A DNA stretch of 64,000 nt from Citrus sinensis (GCF_022201045.2 NC_068559.1:19711501-19775500); one strand, 5' to 3'; shown: positions 34,985 to 48,803, counted from the first letter of the stretch. The notes: generated by a model from the sequence alone, not told the origin. Program-made: numbers and translations.

Positions 34985-37900
34985 ATGGAGGACAAAAGAG
35001 AAATAAAGGCAAAGAAGTCACAGAAGAAGCAAGTTCATTTGTTCTATTGTGTGGAGTGCGAAGAGCTTGCGCGTAAAGTCGCAGCTCAATCCGACCTCAT
35101 TACTCTCCAGTCCATTAACTGGAGGTTTTTAATTCTGAATTCTCTCTTTTCTCTGTTTCTATCAACTTGTGTGTGTTTTTTTTTTTCAATTTTCTTTGTG
35201 TTTCTCTTGCTTTGTTTAGCTTCTCTGCCATGAATTTGATATGGGGTTTTTTTAATTTTCTCTTTTCTCTTGGCGATTGCTGCTTCACTTGTGAGATTTT
35301 TTTTTATTATTTAATAAAGAAAAAAAGGAATTGTTAATTCATCCTAGTTGAAGTTGTGTTTAAGTTTTGATACAGAGGAATTTTGTAGTGTTATGATCGA
35401 TGGTTTATTTCTCATAAAACTCACCCAACACAATTATTGTATTTGTGATTTCAGCTCATAACATATCCACCGCATAGCATAGAAAAATCAATTGTCAGTT
35501 TTGTCTTTCGATAGGGGCTTTGCAGCTCTCTTAGGAAATATGGAGACTAAACCATGTTTGAAAAATCCCTAAATTTTCAAGAATTTTTTTTTTTTTTAAT
35601 GATTTCATAGCATGCGCTGTAAGTGCATTGTATAGCTGTGGTGTTGACCAACGTGAATGTTTTTGTGTTTGAGTTAGAATGGTAATTTTCTGTGCTATGG
35701 ATGTATCAGGAACTTTGCTGACGGGTGGCCAAATCTTTATATAAATAGTGCACATGATATTCGAGGTCAGCATGTGGCCTTTCTTGCATCTTTCAGCTCC
35801 CCGGGAGTTATCTTTGAACAGATTTCCGTCATATATGCACTCCCGAGGCTGTTTGTTGCTTCCTTCACGCTGGTATTGCCTTTCTTTCCAACTGGCTCCT
35901 TTGAGCGAATGGAAGAAGAAGGGGATGTAGCAACTGCATTTACCATGGCAAGGATATTGTCAAATATTCCCACTTCAAGAGGTGGCCCGACTAGTTTAGT
36001 CATCTATGACATACATGCTTTGCAGGTTAAACTACATGCAATCAGAACTATTAAACTATGTTTTGATTTTTGCTATGATATGTCCTTTCTATGTTTGGAT
36101 CGGTTGTTTTTCTTTGCCGAAGTTTCTGCTAACTTAAACATTTAGGGTATTATACACCAATATGATGTTGCAGAGTATCTAGTTGTAGATTCTTCAGCTC
36201 AATGTTTCCTTGTACTCATTGGCCATCCAAAGTGTTTTTGACGGGGAGTAGACAGTCTGAAGGCACTTTACATTGATTGCACATGGCTTGAATCCTCTTA
36301 TTCATGAATAAATTGTGTAGATTTGTGAATGATCATTTTTCTTTACTTGTTTTCCTTCTTGACAACTTTTACCTTTGAAAGATGGCTCTGTTTATCCATG
36401 ACATGTTTTCTTAAGTACCAGCTGCATGTTTGTTTTTAGAAGGCCTTATTTTTATTTGCCAGTTCTCCTTGTGTAGGAAAGATTTTATTTCAGTGACCAT
36501 GTCTTGCCTCTGTTTGAGACGGGGATTCCTCTGTTAAAGCAACGTCTGCACCAGCTCCCTGATGCCAATAATGTGAGTACACAGAAAACATAGTCGCCTG
36601 TCCTTGTACACTGTATTGTTATTCTATGAGTAATGTTTCTGATCATTCTTCTTATTATTGAGGCATTATCATTGTCTGCATATTGATATTGTTGTTTTAT
36701 TAGAGACTTCATTGAAGGCTTTTGCACTGCACTGTCACTACTATATTTGCTAGCACATAATCTCTCCAATTTACTTTCAGATAGTTATTGCATTTCCGGA
36801 TGATGGAGCCTGGAAGCGGTTCCACAAGATGCTGGATCATTTCCCTACGGTTGGTTTTAATTCTTCAATGAATTTAAATAAATGATTTCCCTCTTCCAAG
36901 GTTATAAGTTAATAAAACTTCTACTCTAGTTATTGTATAATCTGGATAAGCTGATCCTGTTGAGTGGCAGGTGGTGTGTGCCAAGGTTCGTGAAGGTGAT
37001 AAGAGGATAGTTAGGATCAAGGAGGGAAATCCTGCTGGTTGTCATGTGGTCATTGTTGATGATTTGGTGCAATCCGGAGGCACTCTCATTGAGTGCCAGG
37101 TATTATCTTACCTTCCACCTGCTGTTCTTTTAAAAATTTGTGTTTCAGAGTTTGAATGGGTTCTGACCTTCTGATTTTTAAAAACTTGATTCTTTGAATA
37201 AATAATTATTCCAACCCAAAAAAAAAAAAGAAAGATTTTTGTGGAGTCAGTACTCAAACATCTTCAATAAGCATATATTATTCATCTAAGTTCTTGGCCT
37301 TTTGGGCAAAAGTCCTTTCACATTTATAACTTTTTGTCTACATTTTTCCAAATTTATTACAAACTTTTTTTGTTCATCAGATATATTGACTTCACACCAA
37401 TCTGTAAACAAAAATCATTGATTATGAATTTTTTGTACATTAATATCTCCTGTACCTTAGAATTTGCCAATATGGGCCTTTCTTGGATAATTATTTTGTG
37501 GTGCAAGTTGAACTTAAGTTGGACAAGTCTATGGAACCAAATTGCAGATCAGTTAGATCAAGCTTTCTGAAATTTAGCAAAATAGTAGTGGTTACACTGT
37601 TCAAATCTGGTAGGGATATGCCTTCCATTTTTCTCTTTAAGCTTCCAGGGCTTTCAGTATCAACTGCTGGTGGGGTAGTTTATACTTTATCTTTATCCTG
37701 GCTTTGTATTTTCTTGCATGCCTTTCATTTTTCTAATGATTATTGGGTGTTACTGCAGTTCACTTTCTGAAATAGAAAGAAAGGACAACCAAAGAAAAGA
37801 ATTTTTAATCTTCTTTTTGCGTGGTGAAAGTGGAGAGACTAAAAAGAAGAAAATAAATTTTGATGTTCTGTTGTTCGCTCAATTTAAATTATCTACAAAC

Positions 37901-38605
37901 TGCAAACATGGATCCTTAACTGACCACTACTCAAGTATAAATTGACATTTCTGGCAATTACTCAATTTCTTCGCTATGTCTTGTTTTGTTTGAAAATGGC
38001 ATCTGGATAAATTCACGATATAGGACCTTTGCTGTGTTTCTTCGGACTTAAAAATGAGGAGCACATAGCACATGCATCGAAATTCAAGAAGTCTTGTCAT
38101 AATATGGGTTGTTAATGTAATTTTATTTGGTATAAATTTGAAAGCTCAAATAGTTCCCTCATTAGTTATGTCATAATATGGGACCTTTGCTGCATTTCTT
38201 CAGATTTAAAAATGAGGAGCACACAGCACGTGCATCGAAATTCAAGAAGTCTCTTCATAATATGGGTGGCTAATGTAGTTTTCTTCTCGTTATGGTTTCA
38301 GAAAGTTCTAGCAGCTCATGGTGCAGCGAAGGTGAGCGCTTATGTCACGCATGGTGTGTTTCCAAAAGGCTCTTGGGAGCGATTCACTCTCAAGAACGGC
38401 GGTAATTACCTGTATTCTCTCAACCATATTATCTCTTCAACTTCAGTGTTCTTATTGCATATAATTTTCAGAAAACATGGAGAATGCTTTTGCCAACTTT
38501 TGGATCACGGATTCGTGCCCGCTCACTGTCAAGGCCATAGCAAATAAGGCTCCTTTTGAAGTTTTGAGCCTGGCAGGATCGATTGCTGATGCTCTACAAA
38601 TCTGA
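34985..38605 (+). CDS. PRS4: Ribose-phosphate pyrophosphokinase 4 (PRPP synthetase)
   Basis: Seven exons: 34985-35124, 35710-36025, 36477-36572, 36781-36849, 36971-37099, 38302-38401 and 38472-38605, giving 327 aa. It makes PRPP from ribose-5-phosphate and ATP for nucleotide, His and Trp synthesis. The PRPP-binding loop is clear: [15 protein letters not shown] (232-246). Other matched blocks are [48 protein letters not shown] and [12 protein letters not shown] at the C-terminus. It lacks a plastid transit peptide, and the short charged N-terminus fits the cytosolic, phosphate-independent class II enzymes PRS3/PRS4; the sequence is closest to PRS4 from memory. The start is the only ATG before the first block. 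Intron 5 (1.2 kb) holds a direct duplication. Confidence 0.9.
38028..38288 (+). repeat. Direct duplication in PRS4 intron 5
   Basis: Two copies of about 100 bp, offset by 158 bp, share AAAAATGAGGAGCACA, GCATCGAAATTCAAGAAGTC and CATAATATGGGT. The copies are about 38028-38130 and 38184-38288. The second ends 13 bp before the exon 6 acceptor, so the duplicated DNA reaches the 3' splice-site zone. Confidence 0.7.
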
Positions 38606-39496
38606 TGGATTTTGTTGGCAATGTAACTTCATAAGCACTGCAATTTTCTTATATGCTAGGTTTATTATTGATATGATATGTATCACAAGACTTGTGTGAA
38701 ATCCCAACTTTTGTGGGGGGAAAAAATAAACAAATAAATAAAAATTAAAGTAAAGTAAAAATATATATATATATATCATTGCCTTTCCAATGAACCTTTT
38801 TGTTTATCAGTCTTCAGTTATGGCACTTGACTTCGTCGCTGGCAGAATGACTTGCATGTTTCACACCAAATAAGTGAATATCAAAACTGCCGCACCAGTT
38901 TCAGAATTTTTAAGCAAACGAATAGAAAACAAATTCAATCACCATTGTTGGTTCGCATGAGAAATATAATATATTTACGGACATTCAATACAGTAACGTT
39001 TTAGAGTAAATAGAACATCTGTACAACCATTAATCTCATTATGATGAACCGATCCAGTGTCTGATTATTCTCGCTATACAATTAAGTAATAGACCTCCCA
39101 CAATATTTACGGACATAAACATGCAAATTTGACCCAACAAAAGAACTTTGAAAGATTATAATATAAGAGAGATCATCGTGGAATGCGCATATGGCTGCAA
39201 AGACTTTTTCACTTCTCAGCAATATGCTGCTCCAAACTTATTCTTCTCATCCCGTTCAATAACAATTTGCTGCTCTAAATGTTAACAAAATGCTCTCTGC
39301 CACTTCACTCAGAAGCTCCCTAGTGAATATATGTGGAGTGTCCATAACTGAAAAGAGGACACCGACCACGATGCATGCATAATATACACTTGTACCTTGG
39401 TTTCTCTTCCAACTTTGTACACTTAAATACCTATACAACAGTCAGCACTCCAAGCCACCATATCTTAAGGCCAAGAGTAAAATTTCCAATTTACTG
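38606..39496. other. Convergent intergenic gap, PRS4 and ML2 3' ends
   Basis: The two genes face each other here, so both 3' UTRs probably lie in this gap. A TA run is at 38761-38776. I see no other gene. Confidence 0.4.
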
Positions 39497-42400
39497 TTAA
39501 ATCTTCTCTGGCTTCTCATCCGGGTAGCCATTTAAGCTTTCCAAGGAGTCCCCAGAATATGACCCATCTGGCTGACGTATAAATATGTTCAAATTGCTGG
39601 AAAGTAAAGCTTCCTGGAAGATCCACAAAAGCATAAAAACAGTTAGCAAAGACTAAACTGAGTCCATACAATATCTTCAAGGGAATCACACATGTGGTAA
39701 ACTTTATTTGGACTCTGATCAGCTCATATGCATGTTCTGCTTGTATTATATCAATCTAATCTCTCCCCTAGGGGTACCTTGGGGTGTCACATTTCCACTT
39801 ACCCCCCCCCCCCAACAAAAAAAAAAAAACCATAATTGGGACTCTCTCTCCATCCACTTTCCTTTTTCTCCTTATATTTGGGATCACTGCATTCTGATCT
39901 ATCTCCACCCATTTAACCACATACATGGGATGAACCTCTCATCCCTTACAATTTCCACTTTTATCCTTATGCCCCTTTTGTCGGACCACTTCAAAATTAA
40001 AGATAGATAAGTTCAAACTGCATAGTATTATCATTTCTATTCTTCATCTTACTAAAATTTGCCAGCTAAAAATAAGTATAGACCATTAAAAGTTGATATG
40101 TTCAGGTGGCAAATCCAAATACATTTTATATTTGAAAATTCAGTTGTGCAATAAAACAATGTCAACAAGTGGACAAATAGGTAAATCAAGAATCACCTAA
40201 ACAATAGCATAATTTGTTTGACGAATTTTCTTTACAAGAATGATATTAATTCAGACCAATGACCGAAAATCCTATTGAATGGTAAGAGTACTTGATTAGA
40301 GAACAATACAAAGACAAATACCAGGGGAAAATTTCAACTCACTAGGCACTACATTCTGTAGTTGCAGAAAAGAAAGAGAACTAAATAAGGTACCTGATCA
40401 CTGGTTTCTTGGCCCTCAGAGTGGAAGACTATTGGCCGGCATCGTTTATCTTCATTCATCAGGCTAGAATTTTGAAAGTGTGTTACAAGGGCAGCCTGGC
40501 CCTGGATTCGGGCATATGCCAAGGATGCAACTTTCTCACTATTGAATTTCTCCCATTTCTTCCCATTAAATGCCTGCAAAGATTTCCATCATATAAGTTC
40601 TTATTTGAGTAAATGGATACCCAAGGTTCTTCACATCAGCAATATATAGTACAAATCAGTTGCCTGACAATCTGATATCTAACACAGGTAATCTTCTATT
40701 GGATGGCCTTAACAATTTTACCATTTATGAATAGAGAACCAACTTCTCCAGCTTTCAACGCACGAATAATATAAAAGAAAAAGTGAATTAAAAGTACGTG
40801 CATCAACTTTGGAAACAGTGAGGAAGGGGTCGAACTCGTACCTCGTAAAAGGAAATAATGTGCGAAGGAGACACCATGTTGATAAAGGCATACCCCACAT
40901 TGCACTTATTCTGCATACAAATAGCTTATCAGCAGCAAATCAATCAAAAAATGTTATATAATAACAAGATTATAGAATTTCCCAAAGTTGAGGTACCTTA
41001 AAGTCAATTGGCAGGTACAGAAAATCGTAAGTACCCCTGTGATTCTCATCAATGGCAGCCAGCAGCATTTTTGAAGTATACCTTAAAGGAAGACAATAAA
41101 AGTAGATATTATCAATAAGCTAACCATCTTCATTTGAAACCAACAAGCACTGCAACATTTTTATAAGAGTATTCATAAATTTTCTTACTTATTAGGGATG
41201 TTTTTGATCATTAAAGTAGTCCTAGTATCCTCCCCACTAATGATTTTGTCCAAATCAAGCTGATACTGCTTTTTGCTATCAACCTGGCTCCCACTATTCT
41301 CAACTCGCCTGGTGCGACCACGTTCAGTAAACGCCTCATTGCTAGTTATTCCTAGTCCCGAGTAAGAACCATTTCCAAAGAAGAGGGGACCATGCCTTGG
41401 GAATGACATCATTCTGAGACTAGGTGAACCATTATCAGTCACATTTAACGGAAGGCCAACACCAACACGACCACCAACATTCATCATATAACCCGCATTG
41501 TTACGACTTAGACCCATACCCCCTAGCGGAACTGGGTTCGTAAAGGATGTTTCTGGTGACTCAGGGAAAAAGCCGAAATTCCTGTCAAGGGAAACACCAG
41601 AGGGAGCTGATCCAACATGATGTTGATGATGTGAACCAACAAAAGATCCATGCCGACTACCATAGGGAAAGCCCTGTCCTTGTCCACTAGACGAAAATGG
41701 GTGCCCCACAGAGGATGTTGGCCAGGCAGAAGAGCTGGAACGCTCAGAATAAGGAGGGGGGCTTCCCCATAAAAACTGAGGACCTGATAAAGTTCCAACA
41801 CCAGAAGAATTTGAATTTGATTCACCAAAAGGAGATTTAGGGCCAGGACTTGCACTTAATTTCTGTTCAGGAAAGGATTGAGAATGCTGATAGGCTGCTC
41901 CTTGCAGTGATGCAGAGTTAGAAAACACGTGGTTTGTTTGATTAGCCCTTCCTTGGTCCTTACCAATTGGAGCAATCTTTCCAGTGTTAGATAGATGAGG
42001 TGGTAGAATCGAAGCCAACCCGGGCAAGTGATTACTGTTTACGGGAGTGGGTGTTGCCAAACCCGTGGACTTACTAAAAGCATGCAAAGGATTACTATTT
42101 ATAGGACTGAGTGTTCCCAAACCCGGAGACTTACTAAAAGCATGCAAAGGATTGCGTTCAACTGGGCTACCAAACTGTGCCCAGGTACCTGTCATTGATG
42201 TGCCACTATTTAGCTAATAATAGAAAGAAAAAAACATTTCCAAAAGGAGTTGATAAACTTTAGTACACATTATTAACTTCTCAGACTACCACCAAAAAAA
42301 AGAAAAAAACTATTTACCTGGAGGAGAGTTGGTCACTGGTGAGCCTACTTGATGCCGAAAACCTCGGGCTTCATCTTGTTCCAGCTCTTGATTTAATTGT

Positions 42401-45400
42401 TGCATCAGGCTGACCATAAACAAGTACCTCGACATTATTAATTTTCTATTTTACAGATGATTCACGACATATAATATAAGTTAAGAAATTCAACAAAACA
42501 TGATTCAAGAAGGAATATCAACAAAAGAAATTATAAATCATAAAATATGTACATAACATTCAGAGACCGTAGAAGATCAGATCCGGTTATTTTACAAAGA
42601 ATAGCTATCATTTATGGATAGATTTACTTGAAAAAGTAAAAAAAAAAAAAAAAAACTGTTAGCAGATTTACAGTTGCCAGAAGAATATTATTGAAAAAAA
42701 AAATCACCAACGAACAGCAGGTCCAAAAGTGTTACATAAACATAACAAAAACTGCATCTTTTTATTTCTATTTTAAAAACTGAAAGGCTTCCCTGTTCCG
42801 CTCAAGTGATCTACAATTCAGTTGTATCTCACTTAAATAATGGCATTCATTTAACTAGGAATTTCATAAGAAATTGCACTCACAAGTTAGAAAGGTACAG
42901 GTATCTTATATTCTCGACTACTGATGATTTAACTGGAAATTTAACTCTGGCAGATGAAGATGGAAGCTGCAACTGGTGTCAGAGGGCAGGTCCGATAATA
43001 TATGAATGTTCGATAATCTTGCAGTTATCATCAACAACTAATGAGGAAACAAGTAATTTAAGAAGAATAAACAAAGCCACAAACACTATTGTTGAAGCTA
43101 CTGCTATGCTTTGATTACCAAAAGGAAATTTTGGAAATCTTTTGAGAAAATGTGGAACCAAGATATCCACTCAGAAATCAACATGCAACACCCTTTGTCA
43201 ATCAATAACCAACTTGGATTGCATGATCCACAAAATGTTTAAACCACTAAACCCACACTGCACGGTATAGGGGATAGATTAATGCATGTTGATTTTACAA
43301 ACCATACTTAATCAGCAAATTGATACTTACTTTCGACGTGCTCCACCAGGGCGACTAGGTTCAAGCTTTATGCGTTTCCCATTTATATCACTCCTATTTA
43401 ATGCTCTGAGAGCCGCCTCAGCAGCTCTCACATCATAAAACTCTATGAATTTGTGATGTCGCTTATGAGGTGTTTCCCTGATCTGCATTTGTACACAGAA
43501 ACTTACATATTAGGTCAACAATTAGCATAGCGTTCAGGGTACAATTATAAGGATGAGTCAAAGATAAATATATATTGGCAAACAAGCACCTCTTTGACCT
43601 CCCCGTAAGCCCCAAAAATTTGACGAAGGTCATCATTTGAAACAGAAGCATCCAAATTGAACACCACAAGGGTCCCTTGATTTACATCCTTTTCTGATGG
43701 ATTATCCTGGAATTTAGCCAGAAAAATAATTCATGAATAAGTACAGGATGGAATTAACGTCCACATAAAATCATATGACAAGCTATCCAGAACCAAACCT
43801 TGGGAATGGAAAAATGAATATCCAGCTTCCTTCGTCGTAAGGGCTTATTTTGTAATGCACGCATTGCAGTCCGAGCTGCTCGGATATCATAGTAAGATAT
43901 CATCACAAAACCCCTATGCTTGCATGCAGTGTATAAAGTTCTGATATCCCCATATTGCTACCAAGAAAATAAGCATTCAATCAATGACAATCAATGATTG
44001 TAGAAACTATCAAATTGAGTTCAAAGTCATTTTCACCATGATAAATGGCAGAACAAATTAGAAATAACACCAGAGAATCACAATAATACAGTTCTTCAAC
44101 CAGACCCAAAAACAGCAATTACAGAAAAAACAAAAAAAACAAAAAACAAAACAAAACAAAAGGGTTCAGCACTTAAAAGCAAATCATTAAAAGACTTCAA
44201 TGCACATGGAAACAGGATGTAAATTCAACAGAATACACATAATACCCAAAATTCACTCACATACAGGAAACAAGAGTCATTCAATCATAACAAGAAAAAC
44301 ACAGAAAATGAACATCTCTTTTTCAATAACATTAAATAATATGTGATCTCTTATTCATTTCCTTTTCATAACTTGATAATATTATTTTATCTGGTATATG
44401 GAGAAAAACATGAGATAACCTTTTCATTAAGCCTTTGATACATTCTTTCTTCCAGGAAAGATGTTAAAATGTCCATAGCAAGTCAAATACATGTCAGGTA
44501 CACATCTATTATTTGAAAAATAACCAAATTTCAGAAGTAACATGATCAGCAAAGACATTAATCACACAGATACTAATGCCAAAGTGGACATAAAGGTTTT
44601 GTAAAAGGAAATAAAAACAATATGACATACCTCAAAGAGTGATCTCAATTCCAAGTCCTCAACATTACTATTGATATTTCGCACAAACAGTGTTCTTGAA
44701 GGATGCTCCCCGTATGGATGTTCCCCAGCAACTGTTCCCACACCATTTGAGATAGGATAGTGAGCAATGCCAGTGCCAGCAATCCCGTCAGATATGTTCA
44801 GTTTTGACACTCCAATACTAAGGCTCTCATGGGGCTCAAATTCCAACTCCATTCCTCCACCACTGTCAAATAGATCATCTTCCAAATCCTCCAGTTGGCT
44901 AGGCAACCCCCTTAGGTCAAAATCATCTACTAAGCCAGCAAGAAGATCATTTTCATCATCAGGAAGCAAGCTTCCAATTGTTTCAACACCAGCAAGTGGA
45001 CCATTGCTCTCATTTTCCAGGTCAATTTTGTTTAAAGTTGGTGAGCTATCATCAACAGATTGATCATGGTGTTCTGAATCAGCAAAGTTCACTGCATGTT
45101 GGCAAAAGAAGGCCTAAGATGTTAATTTTAAGTAATAGAAATCTACTATATCTTGTAAGAAGAGCTCACACATACACTTCTCATGAGGAAGGACAGGCAG
45201 TGAACTAGAAAACAAGCTTGCATCATTCGATGCATTATTTGCTTCTGTTCCAAATGAGATTCCCCACGCACCACTTCCCACTTTCTTAGGGATGGTCAAT
45301 GATGGAATATTAGATGAGCCTACAAAAATATTGATCCAAAGACCACTCAGAATATGACATCAGCAACTACACTAGAAACATAAGAATAAATGTTTGTCTT

Positions 45401-45482
45401 GGCTTTCATCAGATTGACAGAGAGAGATACAGAAAGCACCTTTAGAATGGCCCGAAACAGAATCCCCTGATTGTTGTTCCAT
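39497..45482 (-). CDS. ML2: MEI2-like RNA-binding protein (three RRMs)
   Basis: Twelve coding exons on the minus strand: 45482-45440, 45319-45176, 45091-44631, 43957-43799, 43706-43590, 43482-43331, 42409-42318, 42188-41189, 41081-40997, 40910-40842, 40573-40394 and 39613-39497. All join in frame to 872 aa. RRM1 begins at about 195 (RTLFVRNINSNVEDLELRSLFE), RRM2 at about 280 (GTLVVFNLD), and the distinctive MEI2 C-terminal RRM at about 713 (TTLMIKNIPNKYTSKMLLAAIDE). A long Ser/Pro/Gly/His-rich linker lies between RRM2 and RRM3 (about 390-710), encoded mainly by the 1,000-bp exon 8. Plant AML proteins bind RNA and act in meiosis and vegetative growth. ML2 is preferred over ML5 because of the gene order; by sequence alone I cannot separate the two. 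A non-coding 5' exon ends at 46494. Confidence 0.85.
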
Positions 45483-46493
45483 AAATTGCTCACAGCAGCA
45501 AAAGTACCTGGGAGCTAAGCTATTAACAAATTTTCAATTTGTTTATTGTTATGGAGCTGCCTTAACATCATCAAATAGCCATTCATAAAGAGATGCACAG
45601 ATATAAATCTATAAGAATTGAAGATTAAATCGAAAACAGTACATTAAGCAAAGAAAAGAAAGACGGTATAACTATTTAATTAATCTATAGGAATTTACTT
45701 AATTTAAGTGCATTCACTAAATTCTTCAGAAATGATCAAAGTGACTGCAAACATGGTCCAAGAGCTCAATTATCTACCACAAAAGAGTCAACCAAATACC
45801 TCAAGCACAGGACAATTACAATTGGGCTTCCATGATTTCTTCCCTTACTATCGCGCTGGAAAACTATTTCGTTAATCAGTTGCCCACATTTCTACTGTTT
45901 TTCATTAGTAAAAGCTCTTGTGAAATTCATTAGTAATCAACTAAGTACAAACACAATTACAATTTGTTAAGTGAGAAAATTCAGCTCCATGAACATTACA
46001 ATCAAAAGTAATTAGCAATTATGAAACAACATTCACTTGAGCCTATTAAATACTCATTTCTCTATACACAATTGAGCAAAGCAAATTCTCAAGATCAGGT
46101 ACGAAATCACAAACTTCAACAACCTAATAATACATCCAAAACTCCGCGACACATCAAAAAATCAAACAGAATTAGCAACAGTCCGCACAAAGTCAACACA
46201 CACATGAAGGACAAAAAAAAAATAAAAAGGTAAAAAACTCAAAAGTGGATAATAATCATATCAATAATTAGACCCCAAAAACAAAAAACATCAACTCGTT
46301 CTTCAAAAAAAAAAAAAGAGGCCTCATTTAGCCATCAAGTCAAGCACAAACACAAACTCTAAACTCAAAATTTCACTATTTCAGTAACAGTTACTTGAAT
46401 TCCTAATAAACAAAACAACTGATCACATACGAAAATTACGAAGAAGCGTAAAAGGAAGAAAGAAAGAAAGAAAGAGAGAGAAAAGACAGTACC

Positions 46494-46664
46494 TGTTTGG
46501 AGAGAGAGAAAATAAATGAATTAAAGAGAGTCCATTAAAGACGATGACGATGATGATGATGATGATGATGATGATGTGTTCAGAGAATTCAAACAAAGTT
46601 TTTGTCTTGATCAGGATTATGTGTATATATATATATATTTTATATATTAATAAACCGAAGAGTT

Positions 46665-46707
<43 letters not shown>

Positions 46708-46865
46708 TAGAAGCAGAGATATTTCTTTCTTATACTCTTCTACTTCCTCTACTCTCGCCGAGAAACTAGACAGAAAAGAAAATTTTTTAAAAAAAAAAAG
46801 AAAAGGAAAATGAAAGAGAAAAAGGAGAAAAGAAAAATATCTCGCAGAGATAAAATGATTGGAGG
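46494..46865 (-). other. 5' untranslated exon of ML2 with three microsatellites
   Basis: A donor (CAAACAG|GTACTG, minus strand) at 46493/46494 ends an untranslated first exon. Transcription should start downstream of the TATATAA at 46894-46900. The leader contains a GAT run (46541-46577; ATC on the sense strand), a TA run (46624-46638) and a GA run of about 17 units (46668-46702; CT on the sense strand). Exon extent upstream is inferred. Confidence 0.45.
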
Positions 46866-46893
46866 GAAGCAGGGACTAGTTACCACTAAAGCT

Positions 46894-46900
46894 TATATAA
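46894..46900 (-). promoter_or_regulatory. TATA box of ML2
   Basis: On the minus strand this reads TTATATAAG, about 400 bp upstream of the donor of the non-coding exon and followed by pyrimidine-rich DNA. It is the only good TATA element in the ML2 upstream region. Confidence 0.4.
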
Positions 46901-47866
46901 CACCACACTACAGAACTCTACATCGACACAAATTATTGAACGATGAATTAATTCTCTCTTCCCTCTCAAAATTCCACTGCATTTGAATTCTGTTTGGCGT
47001 CCGTTGACAAGGAGGTGAGGTGGGGCGAACTAAGATTCAACCAATTAATTAACCTTCGAGTTTGGGCTAATTACGGGATTGCCATCGGGAGTGAAGCCCT
47101 GGAGGGCAGGAGTGCGGTTGCGGTGACAGTGGCAGGATGTGATTGGTGGGAAGAATTGATGGGGGGTTTTTTGTTCACTTTGAGTTGCTGCAACCAAAGA
47201 GGTACTGACGCGTAGGATACGTTAAATGAGATTGAGTGCAGAGGAATTTGTGGAACTGTGGCTGGTGACGTGCTGTTGCGTCGGCAGAAGCGATTGGGAT
47301 TCACCTGCTAAACCGTGTGGGGGCCTTCAGGGAATAAATGTCACAAATCAGATTTCGACACGTTTGTGTTAAGTCACACGAGGCGGAGGAGAATCGAGTT
47401 TGGGTGAATTTTGGTCATATCATAAAATTCATTTTTCACTCGGACGGCCCGCGACGGTTTAAGGTTTTACATCATGGGATGCATGCACAGAAGAGTTGTG
47501 TTTAGTTTGTAAAACTATAAAGTAGTGAATACTGAATAATGAATTTTATCTTACGTTGATTTGCATTATTTTTTTTATGTTCGAAAAAATATGTAACCGA
47601 CATTAATATATAAATTTTAGGATATACCTTAAAATTACGTGAAAATATGAAAATATCCTTATTTAAAAATAAATACTTATAGGATAAGACTATTTAGACC
47701 GATCGAACTATTAATTAAATTCGTTTCTTAAAAATAAAAATTATGACACAAATTTTCTTAACTTAAAATACTATTATAACCAACCATTATAGCTTTATTG
47801 TCTTCAATTTCTCTCACTAAAGTTTTTATCTCTACATTAATTTTTCATAATGTTAGCTGTAGTTTC
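46901..47866. other. Intergenic DNA
   Basis: I see no gene. 46990-47460 is distinctly GC-richer than the surrounding DNA, with scattered CpG (GACGTGCTGTTGCGTCGGC, ACACGAGGCGGAGGAG), and then drops to AT-rich DNA. Open frames there have no family features. Confidence 0.4.
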
Positions 47867-48006
47867 ATGGCTAGCACCAACAAAGCCGCCAAGAAATCAA
47901 TGATTTCCTAATCGAAAAAGCCACTGCCTTCGCCCAGAAATTCCGCGAATATATTGTTCTTTCGCTCTCTAGATTCACTGTCCTTTCTCGTTTGTCTCAC
48001 TATTAA
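47867..48006 (+). pseudogene. Frameshifted coding scrap of unknown family
   Basis: ATG at 47867 opens MASTNKAA. After 47890 the frame must shift by two bases, and then a coding-like run follows from 47893: EINDFLIEKATAFAQKFREY, ending at TAA 48004-48006. Within an AT-rich desert this stretch has balanced codons (GCC, ATC, TTC), unlike its flanks. It could be a decayed gene fragment or a captured exon. I do not recognise the parent gene. Confidence 0.35.
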
Positions 48007-48803
48007 AGCTTAAGTGATCAACGCCTCCGCCACCTTTGTAATCTCACCTTCATAATTATCTATTATACATCTAAAAATTACAAGGTGCATATGTTAAGAG
48101 TGAAAAATAATAATAAAAAGAAAGCTTGTATGTATAATTTTGTTCTTGTATAGCTCTGCAATAGGTTATGGAGAAGATGAGCAAAGGAACAATGAAAAAG
48201 CTATCGATAACAAATAGTATTCTTTAAAAAAAAAAAGAAGAAAAAAAACGCTACAACAAGCCAAGAACGATGGGAAGATTTAGCTATAAAACAAAAAACA
48301 GAATACTAAGAGAAAGTAGAGAGACAAAAGTTGCAAAAAAAAGAAAAATAAAAAAACTAAATCAAAGAGATTTAAATAAGGACGTATTGGGTATAAAGAT
48401 GGGTTTATTGAGTAAAAAATAAGTTTTTAAACTTCATTTCATGATATAGGATGATAATACAAATAAGTTCAAAATAGGCAGTATATATTAAATCCATTAC
48501 AACAAATAAAACTGAAGAAAGTCGTTAAAATGTTATTGACGAGTGAGGAGAAAAATAGCGCACGAAAATATCGACCACATCATCAAACACACACCATATC
48601 AGAGCTCCTCCCAAGAATAAATGTATGTACATGAAGAAGATTAATTATGAAGTTAATAACATGGGCTTGAATTGTTGAGCTTGCCTCGGACTTTATTTAA
48701 TGGGTAATGGCAGTCAAGTCGCCTTGTAGGCCAGGCTGTGACGGGACAGTTGCGTTTGATTATTTAAATGAGCCTATTTCATTGGGTTGCTAACAAGTGA
48801 ACA
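48007..48803. other. Intergenic DNA
   Basis: AT-rich with several poly-A runs (48223-48250 and 48336-48356). I see no gene or bordered element. Confidence 0.35.

Noticed and set aside
46994-47215. Open frame MASVDKEVRWGELRFNQL... upstream of ML2
   Set aside because: Its composition is promoter-like and GC-rich, the frame overlaps another on the opposite strand, and no domain is recognised.
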